Part shown: one piece after another, positions 33,905 through 46,289 of the stretch
Layout: every line of letters begins with the position of its first letter
Position numbering within the stretch: position 1 is the first letter of the stretch
Program-made: the position numbers and the translations under genes
Assembly (NCBI GenBank): GCA_032622095.1
Contig: CP136066.1
Span: forward strand, 135,501,917-135,565,916
Origin: Siphonodentalium dalli
Taxonomy: Eukaryota; Mollusca; Scaphopoda; Gadilida; Siphonodentaliidae
Length of the DNA stretch: 64,000 nt
Direction: 5' to 3'
The notes under the pieces: generated by a model
Databases searched by the model: none
What the model was told of the DNA's origin: nothing
The model's input: only the letters and a program-made list of their open reading frames with translations

Positions 33905-35760
33905 AAAGCTTCGGGAAGCAGAAAAAACTGAAAGAAGCCAAACAGACCTTTGAACAAAAGATATCTACAGAATGCAGATATAACCCAAAGACTTTCTGGT
34001 GATATGTCCAAAGAAGAACGAAGGTAAAACAGGGAATATCTTATCTCAAACAAACAGAAGATGGCCCTTTAATAATAAAAGAACAGGAAAAAGCAGAGCT
34101 TTTGAACGAATACTTTGCGGCGGTTTTTACTAAAGAAGATACTACGAACATGCCAATTGTCAAACAACAAGCGACAACCAGTCCAGCAATAAAGCAGACT
34201 TTCAGATCATGCCGATAGCTATCGAAACGAAACTATGTCATCTGAATGTCAAGATCTGGACCGGATGGAATACCGGCAAGATTACTAAAGGAGACCGCAT
34301 AAGAACTCAGCATTCCACTGCGTATACTTTTTAATCGCTCTCTTTCCGAGTGATGCGTTCCGTCAATTTGAAAGAAAGCAAACATAGCCAACATTTTCAA
34401 GAAGGGTGTTAAGACGAACCCGGGAAATTACCGACCCGCGACCTGTTAGCCATACATGTACTTGCATTTTGTGCAAACTTTTAGAGTCATTCGTTCGTGA
34501 CACTATTGTTTTATATATGTAAGAAAAATAATCTCTTATCTAACTGTCAGCATGGATTCAGGAATGGCCAATCTTGTTAAGACCCAGCTCATAGAATGTA
34601 TGTCTGCTATCACCTTCAGTCTTGATAAAAAACGAGCCTGTTGATGCTTTGACAGTGTTCCACATCAATGCCAATGGCTTTTGTTCAAAATAAAATCATA
34701 CGGAGTGGGCGACAATATATGCGATTGGATAAGAGTTTTTCTCTTCGACAGGAAGTAACGCATCAACATAAATGAGTATCTCTCAGGGTGTAACGATGTG
34801 ACAATTGGCTTGCCTCAAGGGAGTTTCCTGGGCCCAATCGTGTATATTCTGTATATCAACTACCTCCCAGATAACGTCACGACAATATGCAAAAAGTTTG
34901 CTGATGATACGAAACTAATAGCAAATCCCATACGTGATGACATCTAAGAAGATATTAATGTGTGTGCAAATGGTCCTTGGACTGGCAGCTATATTTCAAC
35001 TCAGCAAAAATGCATGTAATATACACATGTACTTTCGGTCACAACAATCTGGTAAACTGCTACTACATGGATGACATGCAAGACAAACCTATTTCAATGA
35101 GTTCATCAGAATGATAATTGCGTGTTTTCATCGATGGTAAGCTCAAATTTGATGTGCAGATAAATACAGTGTTCAACAAAGCAAACCAAGTACTCGGCAT
35201 AATCAACAGAACCTTCACAAACTTAGATATCACAACATTCAGAGCCCTATATATCAGCATGGTCCGGCCTAATGTCGAATACTGCAACACAATCTGGAAT
35301 CCATACCGGAAGTACCAAAGTATAACACTTGAAAGAATTCAACGAATGGCGACAAAGATAGTTCCACAATTAAGTCATAAGTCATAAGTCATAAGTCATA
35401 CAAAGAATGATTAATAAGACTGAACCTGATGTCCTTGAAATTCAGGAGATTCAGGGGTGACCTCATAGAGGTACATGTATATAAGATTCTAAATGGACGC
35501 TATATAACGTTGAGCCAAGCATGTTTTTCCATAAAAGTTTATCTAATATGAGTTTTTGGTCATGACCAAAAACTCAAGATGCCATCAGTTCGAAAGGATA
35601 CAAGCAAGTATTTCTTCACAAACCATGTTATACAAGACTGGAACTCTCTCCCACAATTTATCATTTCAGCTGGAAGCCTAGACCAGTTCAAAGCTGACAT
35701 AGACTCCTACTTTTACAACAGAAAGTATACATTTGAGGATAGATAATCCACGATGAGCTG
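33905..35760 (+). pseudogene. Decayed LINE ORF2 reverse transcriptase (CR1/jockey type)
   Basis: Frame by frame the RT order is clear: KLKEAKQTFEQKISTE near 33925; LLNEYFAAVFTKEDTTN near 34110; SGPDGIPARLLKE near 34260; NIFKKGVKTNPGNYRPA near 34400; LPQGSFLGPIVYILYINYLP near 34810; KKFADDTKL (catalytic box) at about 34891; then VFIDGKLKFDVQINTVFNKA, NQVLGIINRTF, ISMVRPNVEYCNTIWNPY and LERIQRMATKIVPQL (35118-35387). Many stops and frameshifts. The YRPA, LPQG and ADD boxes survive. No endonuclease domain seen upstream, so it is 5'-truncated. Different subfamily from the 24.9 kb LINE. Confidence 0.9.
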
Positions 35761-35945
35761 GAAGGACATATTATTAACTTATTCATTGCATGTTACCAGA
35801 ACTAGAAGTCACAAGACTTGTTCCATGATCCTGATGATGATGATTATTTTTTATTATTCAATTTCTGTGCACTATTCAGCAAAGAGAAGTCACTCTCTAT
35901 ATCTGTACCAATAAAACTCAATTCTGTTAGTTCATTTGTTTGGCC
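35761..35945 (+). other. 3' UTR and tail of the decayed LINE
   Basis: After the frame end come CCTGATGATGATGATTATT and AATAAA at 35910-35915, then AACTCAATTCTGTTAG. This fits a LINE 3' end, though the exact boundary is not visible. Confidence 0.45.
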
Positions 35946-35949
35946 GCTT

Positions 35950-38010
35950 ATAGGCAACCAAACGGCTGGACCATCAGCGCTCATAATTTGTATGTAGACC
36001 TGTGTAATTTGACTTGGGGAGCGTTATTAGATAGGGCCCGTTCACCTCGTGTCTTAAAAGGGCACTAATAATTATTTTATATATATTTTGGCTAGAGGCG
36101 ACAAACTGTTGGATCCTCAGCAGATGAATATTTGAACAGAGTAGTTTGACCAGGGGAATCTTATTAGATCTGTCCTGTTGACCACAGATGTCTTAAAAGG
36201 GCACTAATAATTAATTTAACTAAATAATTAATTATATACCTAAAATGGTTGCAATCTGGTCGGTGAAAATTGAAACATGTGGATAAAATGACCCGTAGTG
36301 TGTCATGAGATAGATGATGTTGACCTCAGATGACTTAGAGAGGCAAATATGAACAATAAAGCAGGGTTTCCACTAGGGGTCGGGGGAATGGGTCCGGTAG
36401 CTGCTATGGGGGGGGAAACCAGTAAATAATTAAATATATGAAGACCCATTTATCTGTAATTTCGCCATTTACCGTACTGGCCGGTGTACGGTATATATAA
36501 GTCGCAACTTTCAAACCCAATTTCCCTTATTAAAAACTTCCTGCGACTTATGGATCAGTATGTCATCATAGTCATGAGGGGCATTTTTCATCAGGATTTT
36601 GAGAAACAGACGGCGATCACAGTTAAGCAACAAGACAAATGCTGGCGCAAACTAAAATCTAAAAAGATGATAAATCCGATATAAAAGAAAAGAAATAAAC
36701 AAACCCATTCTCACTGTGTCTGTGTGTCTTTATTTTATTCCCTGTCTCACACATTTATATCAAATTATATGTATTAGTATCTGATAATTCAACTGCAAAA
36801 GAGCAGCAAAACATTGGGCGTCCTTGACCTGAATAATAATTGTGGACATGTGCATGATGTTCAATGACTGCAGTATAATAGCTTTTATTATCTCTATTAT
36901 TGTGACACAGTTAACTGCACGTGTCTGCAAACTTCTACTGGATGACGTCACATCGGAATGAGGGCACGCATGTTCAGCGTGTTATTCTTTAATGGGGCAT
37001 TAACGCAAAGCCGCGAACTTGTGTATGTTGCACAAAGATTCTTTTATGATGATTGCCATTAGCCCAAACGTTTTCATGCTTCAGTTCGCGACAATAAGCC
37101 AAGTCGCAATTTTATATTTCTATAAATGATACGATATTTGTGTGTTTCCTCATGCCTCAAACTATACACATGTTTTATACAATTTAGAATAATGATGAAT
37201 AAATTAGTCCAAACGCCTCTTCAATATTCACGTCAAGATAATAAATGAGGCAGTTTTTATGATCCACGTTCCCATACTCTGAAGTAAATTGAACCAATGA
37301 TATCACCCTTGATAGGGAATTCCCCATCAATCACGTGGGGGAATCCCGTGGAACTATTTGTGGGGTGTCACTATTTATGGTTTGTTCATGCTGTTATTTT
37401 TTTTTTCTGAAGATGGACTGTGTCGATTCCATTTGGTCATTATTAATGAAAATAAGGTTAAATATCATATATAGCCTGCCGAGACAGACAAGACTAAGTT
37501 TTTAATAACGTCATTTATTTGTATGAGCGCGATTTCATGACAAAGGTCGGCAGGGGGAATGGGTCCGGGCGACGGACCCCCAGCCAGCCTGGCGGAAACC
37601 CTGAATAAAGAGCGTTTCTTATCAGCTTGGAAGATATGTAGGAATATTGGTACAGATGGGTCACCTGACCAGGGGATTGTCATGGGATAGGCACACTTGA
37701 CCTCAGATGAATAAAGGGGGACTAATAAATTATATGCTCAATAAAGAGCATTTATTATCAGCCCAGACAATATGTGGGAAAATATGTTCACAAAAGTAAA
37801 ATTATGCGGGGACTGTCACAGGATAGGTGCTTTGACCTCAAATGACTTAAAGGCACTAATAATTGACAATAGTGAGAGTTTATTGTCAACTTAAAAGATA
37901 GGTGTAACTTTATCGGGAGAGTCATGCAATAGGTGCTGTTTACCCCAGATGACTAATAATTATTTTAAATGACATGAAGGGCCACTAATAAATTATGCAT
38001 TCTTCATCCG
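35950..38010 (+). repeat. Tandem array split by a TIR element
   Basis: Units of roughly 120-160 bases contain TTGACCTCAGATGACTTAA, GGCACTAATAATTA, CAATAAAGAGCATTTATTATCAGC and GACCAGGGGAATCTTATTAG. They occupy 35960-36361 and 37604-38010. The intervening 36362-37603 is a foreign element inserted inside an AATAAAG within one unit. No gene. Confidence 0.8.
36355..37610. mobile_element. CAGGGTTTCC-ended element, 7-bp TSD
   Basis: AATAAAG at 36355-36361 and 37604-37610 flanks a 1,242-base element (36362-37603). It starts CAGGGTTTCCACTAGGGG and ends in the inverted CAGGGTTTCCGCCAGGCTGG. Both ends have GGGTCCG/CGGACCC stretches. The intact tandem-array unit at 37740 (CAATAAAGAGCATTTATTATC) shows the empty site. 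Ends are hAT-like, but the duplication is 7, not 8. A 66-codon frame (36484-36684) is unrecognised. The CRE palindrome TGACGTCA is at 36943-36950. Its right 310 bases recur inverted at 52470. Confidence 0.85.
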
Positions 38011-38044
38011 AGTAACGTCAGGTACACCAGCTACCGTAGTCTAT

Positions 38045-38790
38045 ATCTATATTTGCGAATGTCTGTCTGTCTGTGTTCTATAGAAATTCACAGGGGACCA
38101 TCTAGACGACACCAAAGGGGTTTACTAGGGTTAACTTTTTACGAGAAAGATAATGGTGAGGGTTAGGATTTTCTAAAATGAGGCCGTTGTTGTCAGGGGC
38201 AGAAAAGGGGGAGGGGCAGAAAACAAATTTGTTGCCGATTGCCACGAAACTTATATATAATCATCACCATGATATAAGGAATCTGATGGTGTGGTTTAAA
38301 TATATCAAGAGTGGCACCGTTCGAGTCAGGGATGCACGGAAGGGGAGAGGGGCACCAAAATTTATAAAACTAAGTTTAGCGCCGAGGGACCATCTAGATG
38401 GCACCAAACGGTCTACTAGGGGTAACTTTTTACTAGAAAGATAATTGTGTGGGTTAGAATTTTCTAAAGTGACGCCGTTGTCAGGGGCAGAACAGGGGGA
38501 GGGGTAGAAAAAAAAATTGCCGCTGATTGCCATAAAACTCTTATATAATCATACCCATGATATGAGGAATATAATGGTGTTGTTTAAATGTGTCAAACGT
38601 TGAGCCATTCGCGTCAGGGGTTCACGGAAGGGGAGAGGGGTGCCAAAATTTATTTTAAAGAAATATTTGCAAATATATGTCTGTCTGTATGTGTTCTATA
38701 TATAACTTCACGGGGTACAATCAAGGTGACACCAAGGCGTTCAAACTGGGGTAACATTTTGCGAGGAAGATAATGGTGCCTGTTAAAATA
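38045..38790 (+). repeat. Tandem array, about 290-320-bp unit
   Basis: GACCATCTAGA..GACACCAAA segments start at 38097, 38388 and (diverged) 38709. Each is followed by GGTAACTTTTTAC and AGAAAGATAATGGTG. Between them lie GTCAGGGGCAGAA and GGAAGGGGAGAGGGG. Both ends carry GTCTGTCTGT and GTGTTCTATA. Not seen elsewhere in the window. 38791-39690 shows nothing I can define. Confidence 0.85.
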
Positions 38791-39689
38791 TTAGAATAGC
38801 TCATGTTAATATTATAACACAATTGAGTCTGCCCCATTCAATATAGTTTCCACACAAAAGTTACAAGAGATATGGAAATGCATATAAGGCCTGATCAACA
38901 ATTGTGGTCACAGTGTGCCGTCGAGTATAATGTCTGAGATAAAATAAAACGGAGTCAGTGGCACATGGCTTTTCAGGATCCTCCAATACTGACATCTGAC
39001 AATGTTATATCTGCCCAAAATACAGAGGATATTATTCATGTTTAGAACAGACTCATCGCCTAACATACAAAATCTCATTCTGTGTCGGGCACATGCAGCT
39101 GATATAGAAGCATAGCAAAATTTCTTTTAAACTGAGAATAATTAGCCAGTATACAGCACAATGGACAGAGGAGCACTGGTACATTTCATTAAAGTATCTG
39201 TATCTTCGTGGAGATTTGATAACCAGGTGTCCTCAAAATCTTAGTCAAACCCACTAGATTGATTGATACGTCTCTTTATTACATGATCCTACCCTTATTC
39301 CATTCAATAAACCCATTCTATAAATTCTGATATTAAACGTTCGTTTGGTATAAACAAGAAATAGTACCAGGTAACCTTTGACATCCAGTTTGTCGTCTAT
39401 TTACTTTACATACGCTATGTCTCAAAATACTGTGGCTTCCGATATTTTTCCAACAAGCAATAATGAATGAAGATTTGGAAAAGTTCTGTCATTAAATATA
39501 CGCCTTAAAATACGCCAAAGAGTCTTTATTTATCTGGGACTATTTTTTTATGTGGACAAACAACGCATACTTACGTGAAACGTCATCGCATGCCTTATAG
39601 AAGCAGATGTTAGTTTATCGTCCCATTTGTTGATTTATTATGTATGTTTTGTAGAGTTTTTGGATCATGTAATAAATAGAATCTACAAC

Positions 39690-41138
39690 TCATCCCCAGT
39701 CTCATGACAAAAAATGCAAAACTTCACTAGATACTATATATAACAATGTTAATCTCCTCAAAATGATGTGAAACACTCCAGTAGGGTGATAAAATATTAA
39801 TGGAGAATAATCTTATTCAAAGAAGTAATTTTTACAAATATTATATCCAAATTGACCAGACACCATCATTCTTATATATTAATTCATTGCAGTGACTCTC
39901 GGAGGTGAAATCGTTTTCGTAATTTATCGCCGATAGATGTATCCCGAATCGAGTAGTAAATATTTACAATTGACCGTAGTTCAGATGATGTTTTCTATGG
40001 AGTGGTACGGTGGATTTGCTTCAGATTTTTGGCGACGTTAGTAGAATGCTACATTCACCCAGTTGGCATAGCGCCTGAGTACTAACTTATCAGTTTCAAT
40101 CACCCGAACAAGTACATAATATGTCTTTAAATGTCTGTTGGAACTTGGTTTTCTTTTGAAAAATCATGACATAGGCAAGTCACTCTCAGTCTCATGCAGG
40201 TTTTGGGATATGTTGCATTGAATTTTTATCTGGCTGTGTCATGGCAAACATGACACACAACATACATATATGTGACAGTAAGACACTTAAAGACAATTCA
40301 ATCAATGTATCACAAACCCCATGGAATGGAAGTCACTTGTCTACATTATCTAATAAAGATAATAAAGATTTGAAGCAAGTGGACATGGGTACACGGTTAA
40401 GCTATATAATTGTTGTAGTCCGATACCAATGGTAGTTATCCGTTAAATTAAACCTAAACTGTTCACCCCACAAAAGATAAAAACACCTACATCATATACT
40501 AACAGTAATTGTCTTCACGGAGGGGGTCCCAGAAAACAGACATAAATTACAAGTGTTAAATATTGAAGATTCAACGGATTGAAACTTGGTGCAATGCTCG
40601 ATTTCCCAGGAAAGAGAAACTGAAAGTAGGACATTTATAGGAATTTTGCCGGCAGTGTCGCAGATTACTGGTCGCACATGATGATGTCCATTTAAGAACG
40701 TAATAAACCATTTCATGCATTTGTTCTAAGGTTTCTCACCATTTCTGTTCATTCAAATCTATGTTTTGTCGCTCATGGCGACGGCTGACATTGAATTTTA
40801 TTCGTATACATGTAATATGAATTGGATATCTGAAATTCTCAACATAAGGTAATCAATTGAGTTCCGCATCTGGCGATCACCACTGTGTAGACAATTTATA
40901 GTGTCGATACAGATTACAAATATATGCGGCGATTGATCACCATCATGGGTTGTGATCGAAGCACATAATTTGCATAATGTCTATTCTGAACGGCGTACAT
41001 TCAAAATTTAGACGCAAAAAACGAGACCACATCAAAGTAATACCGTTTCGAAAATAGCCGAATCAGCGGACCGATTCGGTGTCGATCACGAATCGGGTGC
41101 CCAAAATCGACATCGAATCGAATATTCGCAGGTCCCTA
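39690..41138 (+). mobile_element. hAT-like element copy 2, one end missing
   Basis: An inverted copy of 31570-33063. The terminus at 41138 reads CGAATATTCGCAGGTCCCTA, the complement of the TAGGGACATGCGAATATTCG end. Body matches include CTCATGACAAAAAATGC, AGTCACTCTCAGTCTCATGC and AGAAACTGAAAGTAGG. The opposite TAGGG end is absent near 39690, so this copy is truncated and no target duplication can be read. The 40241-40435 frame is the counterpart of the unknown frame in copy 1. 41139-41640 holds nothing clear. Confidence 0.75.
39761..40130 (+). mobile_element. TTAA-ended segment inside hAT-like copy 2, flipped
   Basis: Runs from AAATGATGTGAAACACTCC to ACATAATATGTCTTTAA, full length like 9584-9956. 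The host flanks on both sides (GTTAATCTCCTC and GTTGGAACTTGG) are the complement of those around 32622-32894, yet this segment reads in the same absolute direction. It is therefore inverted relative to its host element. Confidence 0.8.
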
Positions 41139-41639
41139 CATTACCCGCGCCTATACATGTATGTACATGGTATATGTGACCACTCACGCATCTATAAGTT
41201 CATGGTAATCACCACGGTCACGTGACCTAATCAAATATGGGTATATAAAGCACATTTTGTACGGGTATGGGTCCCTCCCTGAAAGATGACAACTAACATG
41301 GGAAATAAATGTTGAGAATGACCAATTTCTGGCAATTTTCTGCTTCGATAGCACCCATATATACCCATATGCGCATGAATAGGCATCAAACAGCCATTAG
41401 TGTGTAAACCAAGATGGCCGACAAGGTCACGTGACCTCTATGGTGGTGGCATGAGTGGCTGTGAACTTGCGATGCATACATGTAAGTCTAGTCACATACG
41501 GTATGAAGTTTCAACACATTATTCCAAGCGATACTTGAGATACCCTAGATGTTACTTATATACACCCATAATGCTTGTATATATGTATTGTATGCTTGGC
41601 AGTGGGGAACCTGTCTGTGGTGCTGAGTGGCAGTGAAAG

Positions 41640-42025
41640 AGTTAATCGTGGTACCCCTACTACAACGTACTAGAGGCTTATGCCCTGAAGGGAGGAATTT
41701 AGACAGGAATTTTGCCATTAACCTGTGGATCGTTGCCCACACTAGGGTTCTTTAACGTGCACACATGGTTACAGTATACACGGGACAGCCATTAAAATCC
41801 CAACCCAATGGGATGGCGTGATCAAACCAGTGTCACACCTGTACACAACACCGAGCGAAGAGAGAATTACCGCTTAACGACACCTCAGCAAGGCATGCAC
41901 AGTACTTTATATAGGCACACTCAAAGGTCCCGACTTTTGTTTGTCGAGGATCGAGGTGAATCAATCCGGGGTCCAAGCAAAACCTCCGGCTGGTAGTCGA
42001 ACTTGCTAACCACTCAGCCATCACA
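41640..42025 (-). mobile_element. tRNA-Ser/Leu-like SINE
   Basis: On the minus strand it starts near 42025 with TGATGGCTGAGTGGTTAGCA, a good polymerase III A box (TGGCTGAGTGG at 42010-42020). A degenerate B-box region follows, around GGACCCCGGATTG. The body ends with the block GTGCACGTTAAAGAACCC (about 41747-41764), which resembles a conserved central block found in many marine-invertebrate SINEs. A TA-rich 3' region ends near 41640. SINE class is inferred from the head and body order; no tail repeat is obvious. Confidence 0.7.
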
Positions 42026-42400
42026 CTCCTTGTTCTTCTGGAATATTTAACATTTAGTTCTTACTTCTTCGTGTCGATCATTCCTTCAGAACAACCACGT
42101 TTCCGTGTATTTATGTATTCCACCAGCACCACATCAAAATCTGAAATGTCCTTTTCAACCTCACCGCTGCATACATGTAATGATGTATATACACTATATA
42201 CATACCTCAGCTTAGTGTGTTGCACCACCACCGACTATGGATTCAACGATACAGACACAGTATACACTGATCATGATAGAGACGGGTCCGTGAAGATTCG
42301 GCCGAGGGAAGATTCGGTCGAGGGAAGAATCGGCTGGTTTTATCGGCCGAATCTTCCTAGATTTATACCTATATATATTGGGACGGTAGTTTTTACATTT

Positions 42401-42513
42401 TTGTCCTTATTTTGTTTGACATATTTTATGAGATTATTTTAGGTTTATGATAAAGAAAGTTTATTTGTATGTTTTATGAGTGAATATTTTACATGAATAA
42501 ATCAAAGTTATTA
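42401..42513 (+). repeat. 113-bp direct repeat, left copy
   Basis: From TGTCCTTATTTTGTTTGACA to CATGAATAAATCAAAGTTAT, repeated at 44280-44392 with only about four differences and an offset of 1,879 bases. The segment between them has only a GC-rich patch (43655-43790) with inverted AGGGGGAC/GTGTCCCC and a direct CCTTCGG pair. This could be a duplication or the footprint of a large insertion. Confidence 0.85.
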
Positions 42514-44279
42514 TGTCTAAAAAAGACGTTTGTTTCCGATAACCCGACAGACCCTATTTTAATGCCCCGACCCCAAACTATCCAAACTATCGCAAAAAAA
42601 AATTTAATTAATTTAAATTCCCCCCCCCAATTCAGGTCCCAATTCATATCTTAACAAGATACAGAACATTTATATATTTCTATATATTGACATAAGACAT
42701 TTAAGTTTACAAAATGATTTAAGTTTAACAGTTGGAATCATTTCATCAGATGTAAAGTATGTTTGAATTTATCTAGCTTTCATCTGTGAAAAGTTCTAAT
42801 AGTTTGAGTTCAGGTTTGTTATCATCAGTATTTCAATCAAATTCAAGTGAAATTACACAATATACAGGAACAGTGACAATTTGATCAAATCAACCAGGTT
42901 ATCAGGTTGTATCTCATAACACCAAATGAATAATTAACATAGATACTAGTACTAAGTATAAAAATGACATTGTACTACCAGTGTATGACTGGGATTACCT
43001 AACAATATATAATGCCCCTGACATTAACTACTGTTATTGTTGTCTAAAAACTGATACCTCCCCATTCTAATATGTGATCCTGAATTTAGTCCTGTGCCTT
43101 TCAATTGTATAAAGTTACAATTAGTGTAAGTTGTTCACAATGACTAATTGTAAGAAGAGCATGAGGATCAGCTAATCATTTTCTTAATTGTAGTCATCTA
43201 CTTCATGTTGTAAGCCTGCAAGTCACTTTTTAACAAATTACATGTTAGAGCTCAATGCAGACTAATATTCAACACATATCTGCTATGGACATGTTGATAA
43301 AATAAAAAATTTTAATAAAAAAAAATTCAAATTTATTTTTTCGTAAGTTTTTTTGTCATAACATCAGGCATTGCAATAAAAAGGCCTAATAGTAATTACC
43401 AACTTAATAGACATTGTTTCTGCACTACTAGTATATTATGTATGTGCACTACTAGTATATTATGTATGTGTCTCTCACTTGAATTTTTGAAAATAGCCTA
43501 TTGTATGAATTAGAGTGATAATGGTAAGTCTCATTTCAAGCAGATAAGCATAATCCATTGAACATAATCCATAAAATTGACCTATCAGTAAAATTCAAAA
43601 TACTGACTCAGAGAGCCCTAGATCAGCTCTCAATGCAATGGATTTTCAAATATTTTCCAGGGGAGAACGCCCCACCATCAGCAGGGGGACACCCCCTACC
43701 GAACCTCCCTCCCCCGCTCAGGCCTTCGGGATATGCCTTCGGCATATCATTGCCCGAAAACAGGTGTCCCCAAAAAATCTCTGGATCCTTCACTGGTTGT
43801 GTCAAGACTAGAAATTGGATGCTCTGATCTGATTGAATCTGCGTATTATGGTTCTGGACTGGGAGATTCAAGCTGATGTGTCAATGCGGAGGAGAAGGTG
43901 GTGTTGTGAAGCCATCATTAAGAGATCGGTACAAGACGGTCACTCCAATATGTGAACAGTGCAGTGGTGCTGGACTGACTCCAGTTGTCGCCAGACCATA
44001 TGGGAAATATTAGGATTATCAAAGACTATATTAGTATATAGACTAGTATATGTAAATATTAAAGCATATGTAAGATTGAATTGGAGTTTCTAGTTCCTCT
44101 GTCATCTGGGTTAACCTGATTGGGGCTAAGCAGTGCATAGTTTGGGTTATTGACAGTTATTTTTAAAGATACTGAAAAAAAAAAGTTAACAAAAATAAAA
44201 GAGTTAAGCCTACCCTAATTTTTTTCAGCTCGTTAGCGGAAATAAACATCTTTTTTTTAGGCCTTACTTTTATGATGTT

Positions 44280-44392
44280 TTGTCGTTATTTTGTTTGACA
44301 TATTTTCTGAGATTATTTTAGGTTTATGATAAAGAAAGTTTATTTGTATGTTTTATGAGTGAATATTTTGCATGAATAAATCGAAGTTATTA
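44280..44392 (+). repeat. 113-bp direct repeat, right copy
   Basis: Right-hand copy of 42401-42513, in the same orientation. It lies about 80 bases upstream of a HINE-like element. Confidence 0.85.
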
Positions 44393-44474
44393 CTTACAAA
44401 TTTTGTGGTAAATATCCAAATATTACATTCGAGCACTACAAGGAATCATGATTAATGAAGATTCAATGAGAATT

Positions 44475-45756
44475 AAAGTGTCAATGACACTGTAGCTCAA
44501 CTTGGAAAGGGAATAATTTCATGTGTTACAGTCAATGGAGTGATTAGGAATGTGGAAAGTTGAAAGGTCTAGTTATAATTCAAAGAGTAAAATCCAAGAT
44601 GGCCACTGGCAGCCATGTTTTTTAGCCGAATGACCCCAAAATGACTCATTCCCATTTAATACATGTCAATGTTAACTTCCACGACAAATTTCATGATGAT
44701 CAGACCAACACTCCGTCCTGTAGTCTGTGCTAATGGAATGAATTTTGAAATCCAAGATGGCTGCTGGCGACCATGTTTTTTTTCCAAATGACCCCAAAAT
44801 GACTCGTTTCCCATCTACATGTCAATGTTAACAGCTATTACAAATTTCATGATGATCAGACAAATAGTATGGCCTGTAGCCTGTGCTAATGGATTGAATT
44901 TTGAAATATTTCATGATGATCCGACTAAAGGTACGACCTGTAGCCCGTGCCAAAGGATTTAGTCATGCAAAGAGTAAAATCCAATATGGCTGCAGGCAGC
45001 CATGTTTTTTTTACCAAATGACCCCAAAATGTCTCGTTCCCATCTACATGTCAATAATAACATCCATTAAAAATTTCATGATCAGACAAATAGTATGGCC
45101 TGTAGCCTGTGCTAATGGATTGAATTTTGAAATCCAAGATGGCTGCTGGCGGCCATGTTTTTTTGCCGAAATGACCCCATCTACATGTCATTGTTAACAT
45201 CCATGACAAATTTCATGATGATCCGACCAATGGTATGAACTGTAGCCTGTGCCAAAGGATTCAAAGAGTAAAATCCAAGATGGCTGCTGGTGGCCATGTT
45301 TTTTGGCCGAACGACCCCAAAATTACTCGTTCCCATCTACATGTCAATATTAACATCCATGAAAAATTTCATGATGATCAGTAATGCAAAGAGTAAAATC
45401 CAAGATGGCTGCTGGCGGCAATGTTTTTTGGTCGAACGACCTTAAAATTACTCGTTCCCATCTGCATGTCAATATTAACATCCATGACAAATTTCATGAT
45501 GATAAGACAAACAGTATGACCTGTAGCTCGTGCTAATGGATTGAATTTTTAAATCCAAGATGGCCGAATGACCCCCAAATGACTCGTTCTCATCTACATG
45601 TCAACAGCTATGACAAATTTTATAATGATCCGACCAAAGGTATGACCTGTAGCACCGTGCTAAAGGAAATTGTTGACATATCACACATATACACACACAG
45701 ACGATGGATACCAAGCCATGACAATAGCTCAAACTTTACAAAGTAAAGTTGAGCTA
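44475..45756 (+). mobile_element. HINE/pearl-like element copy D, both ends intact
   Basis: The shortest complete copy, so the best guide to structure. The 5' end is AAAGTGTCAATGACACTGTA with the palindrome GTGTCAATGACAC, then AGCTCAACTTGGAAAGGG and GTGATTAGGAATGTGGAAAG. About seven monomers follow. The 3' tail is CCAAGCCATGACAATAG, then a hairpin 45726-45755 (AGCTCAAACTTTAC, its inverse ending GTTGAGCT) and AAAAAG. TAGCTCAACTT near the 5' end is the inverse of AAGTTGAGCTA at the 3' end. Short inverted subterminal repeats, a 3' hairpin, A/T-rich target and central repeats fit non-autonomous Helentron (HINE) structure; the class is inferred. Confidence 0.8.
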
Positions 45757-46289
45757 AAAAGAATCAAAATTTTTGACAGCTAGTTGTTCATACTCTGTTT
45801 ACATTGGCACCAAGTGTGTTTACATAAAAGTCGGTGGAATATACAGAGTCGTCTTTCGGATGCTGATATGATCTCAGTGAGAACTATTCGATGTTTGTTT
45901 AGATAAGTTTGCTGAGCCCTCCAGTGACCCACCACTGTCGGCGACACGAGGGAGGAGACGGAAATGACAAAGACTAAGCTGTGCACACGAGTCCCCACAC
46001 AAGCCGTAATCCCTCCACTAATTAGATCAAACAACTGGCCGAATCTTCCCAGCCGAATCTTCCCGCGACCGAAAAATGCCTGGCGGAATCATCCCGCGAC
46101 CGAATCTTCCCATTCCCATACAGACACTGATACAGAATAGATATCAAGACTCTTGAGTGTTGTCAGTAGATGAGCAAAAGATATCTAGAGCTGCAACGAT
46201 TCATAGTGATTTCGATGTATTGCGATACCGGTACACTTTCACACGATACGCGTAATATTGTGTGAACTTGAAGTGTATCATGATACACA

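Larger units (their letters stand above)
42283..46116. mobile_element. Composite region bounded by inverted GAAGATTCGG clusters
   Basis: The left end (42283-42357) has GAAGATTCGGCCGAGGGAAG, another GATTCGGTCGAGGGAAG and an inverted CCGAATCTTCC. The right end (46039-46116) has three CCGAATCTTCCC-like copies in the opposite orientation, two of them with CGCGACCG. The inverted clusters suggest one large TIR element of about 3.8 kb containing later insertions, including the HINE-like copy at 44475-45756. No transposase or target duplication recognised. Confidence 0.5.

Noticed and set aside
24899-35760. Reverse transcriptases as part of a retron or diversity-generating system
   Set aside because: Both show jockey/CR1-type LINE motif order and LINE 3' ends, one truncated and one riddled with stops; no template/variable repeat pair.
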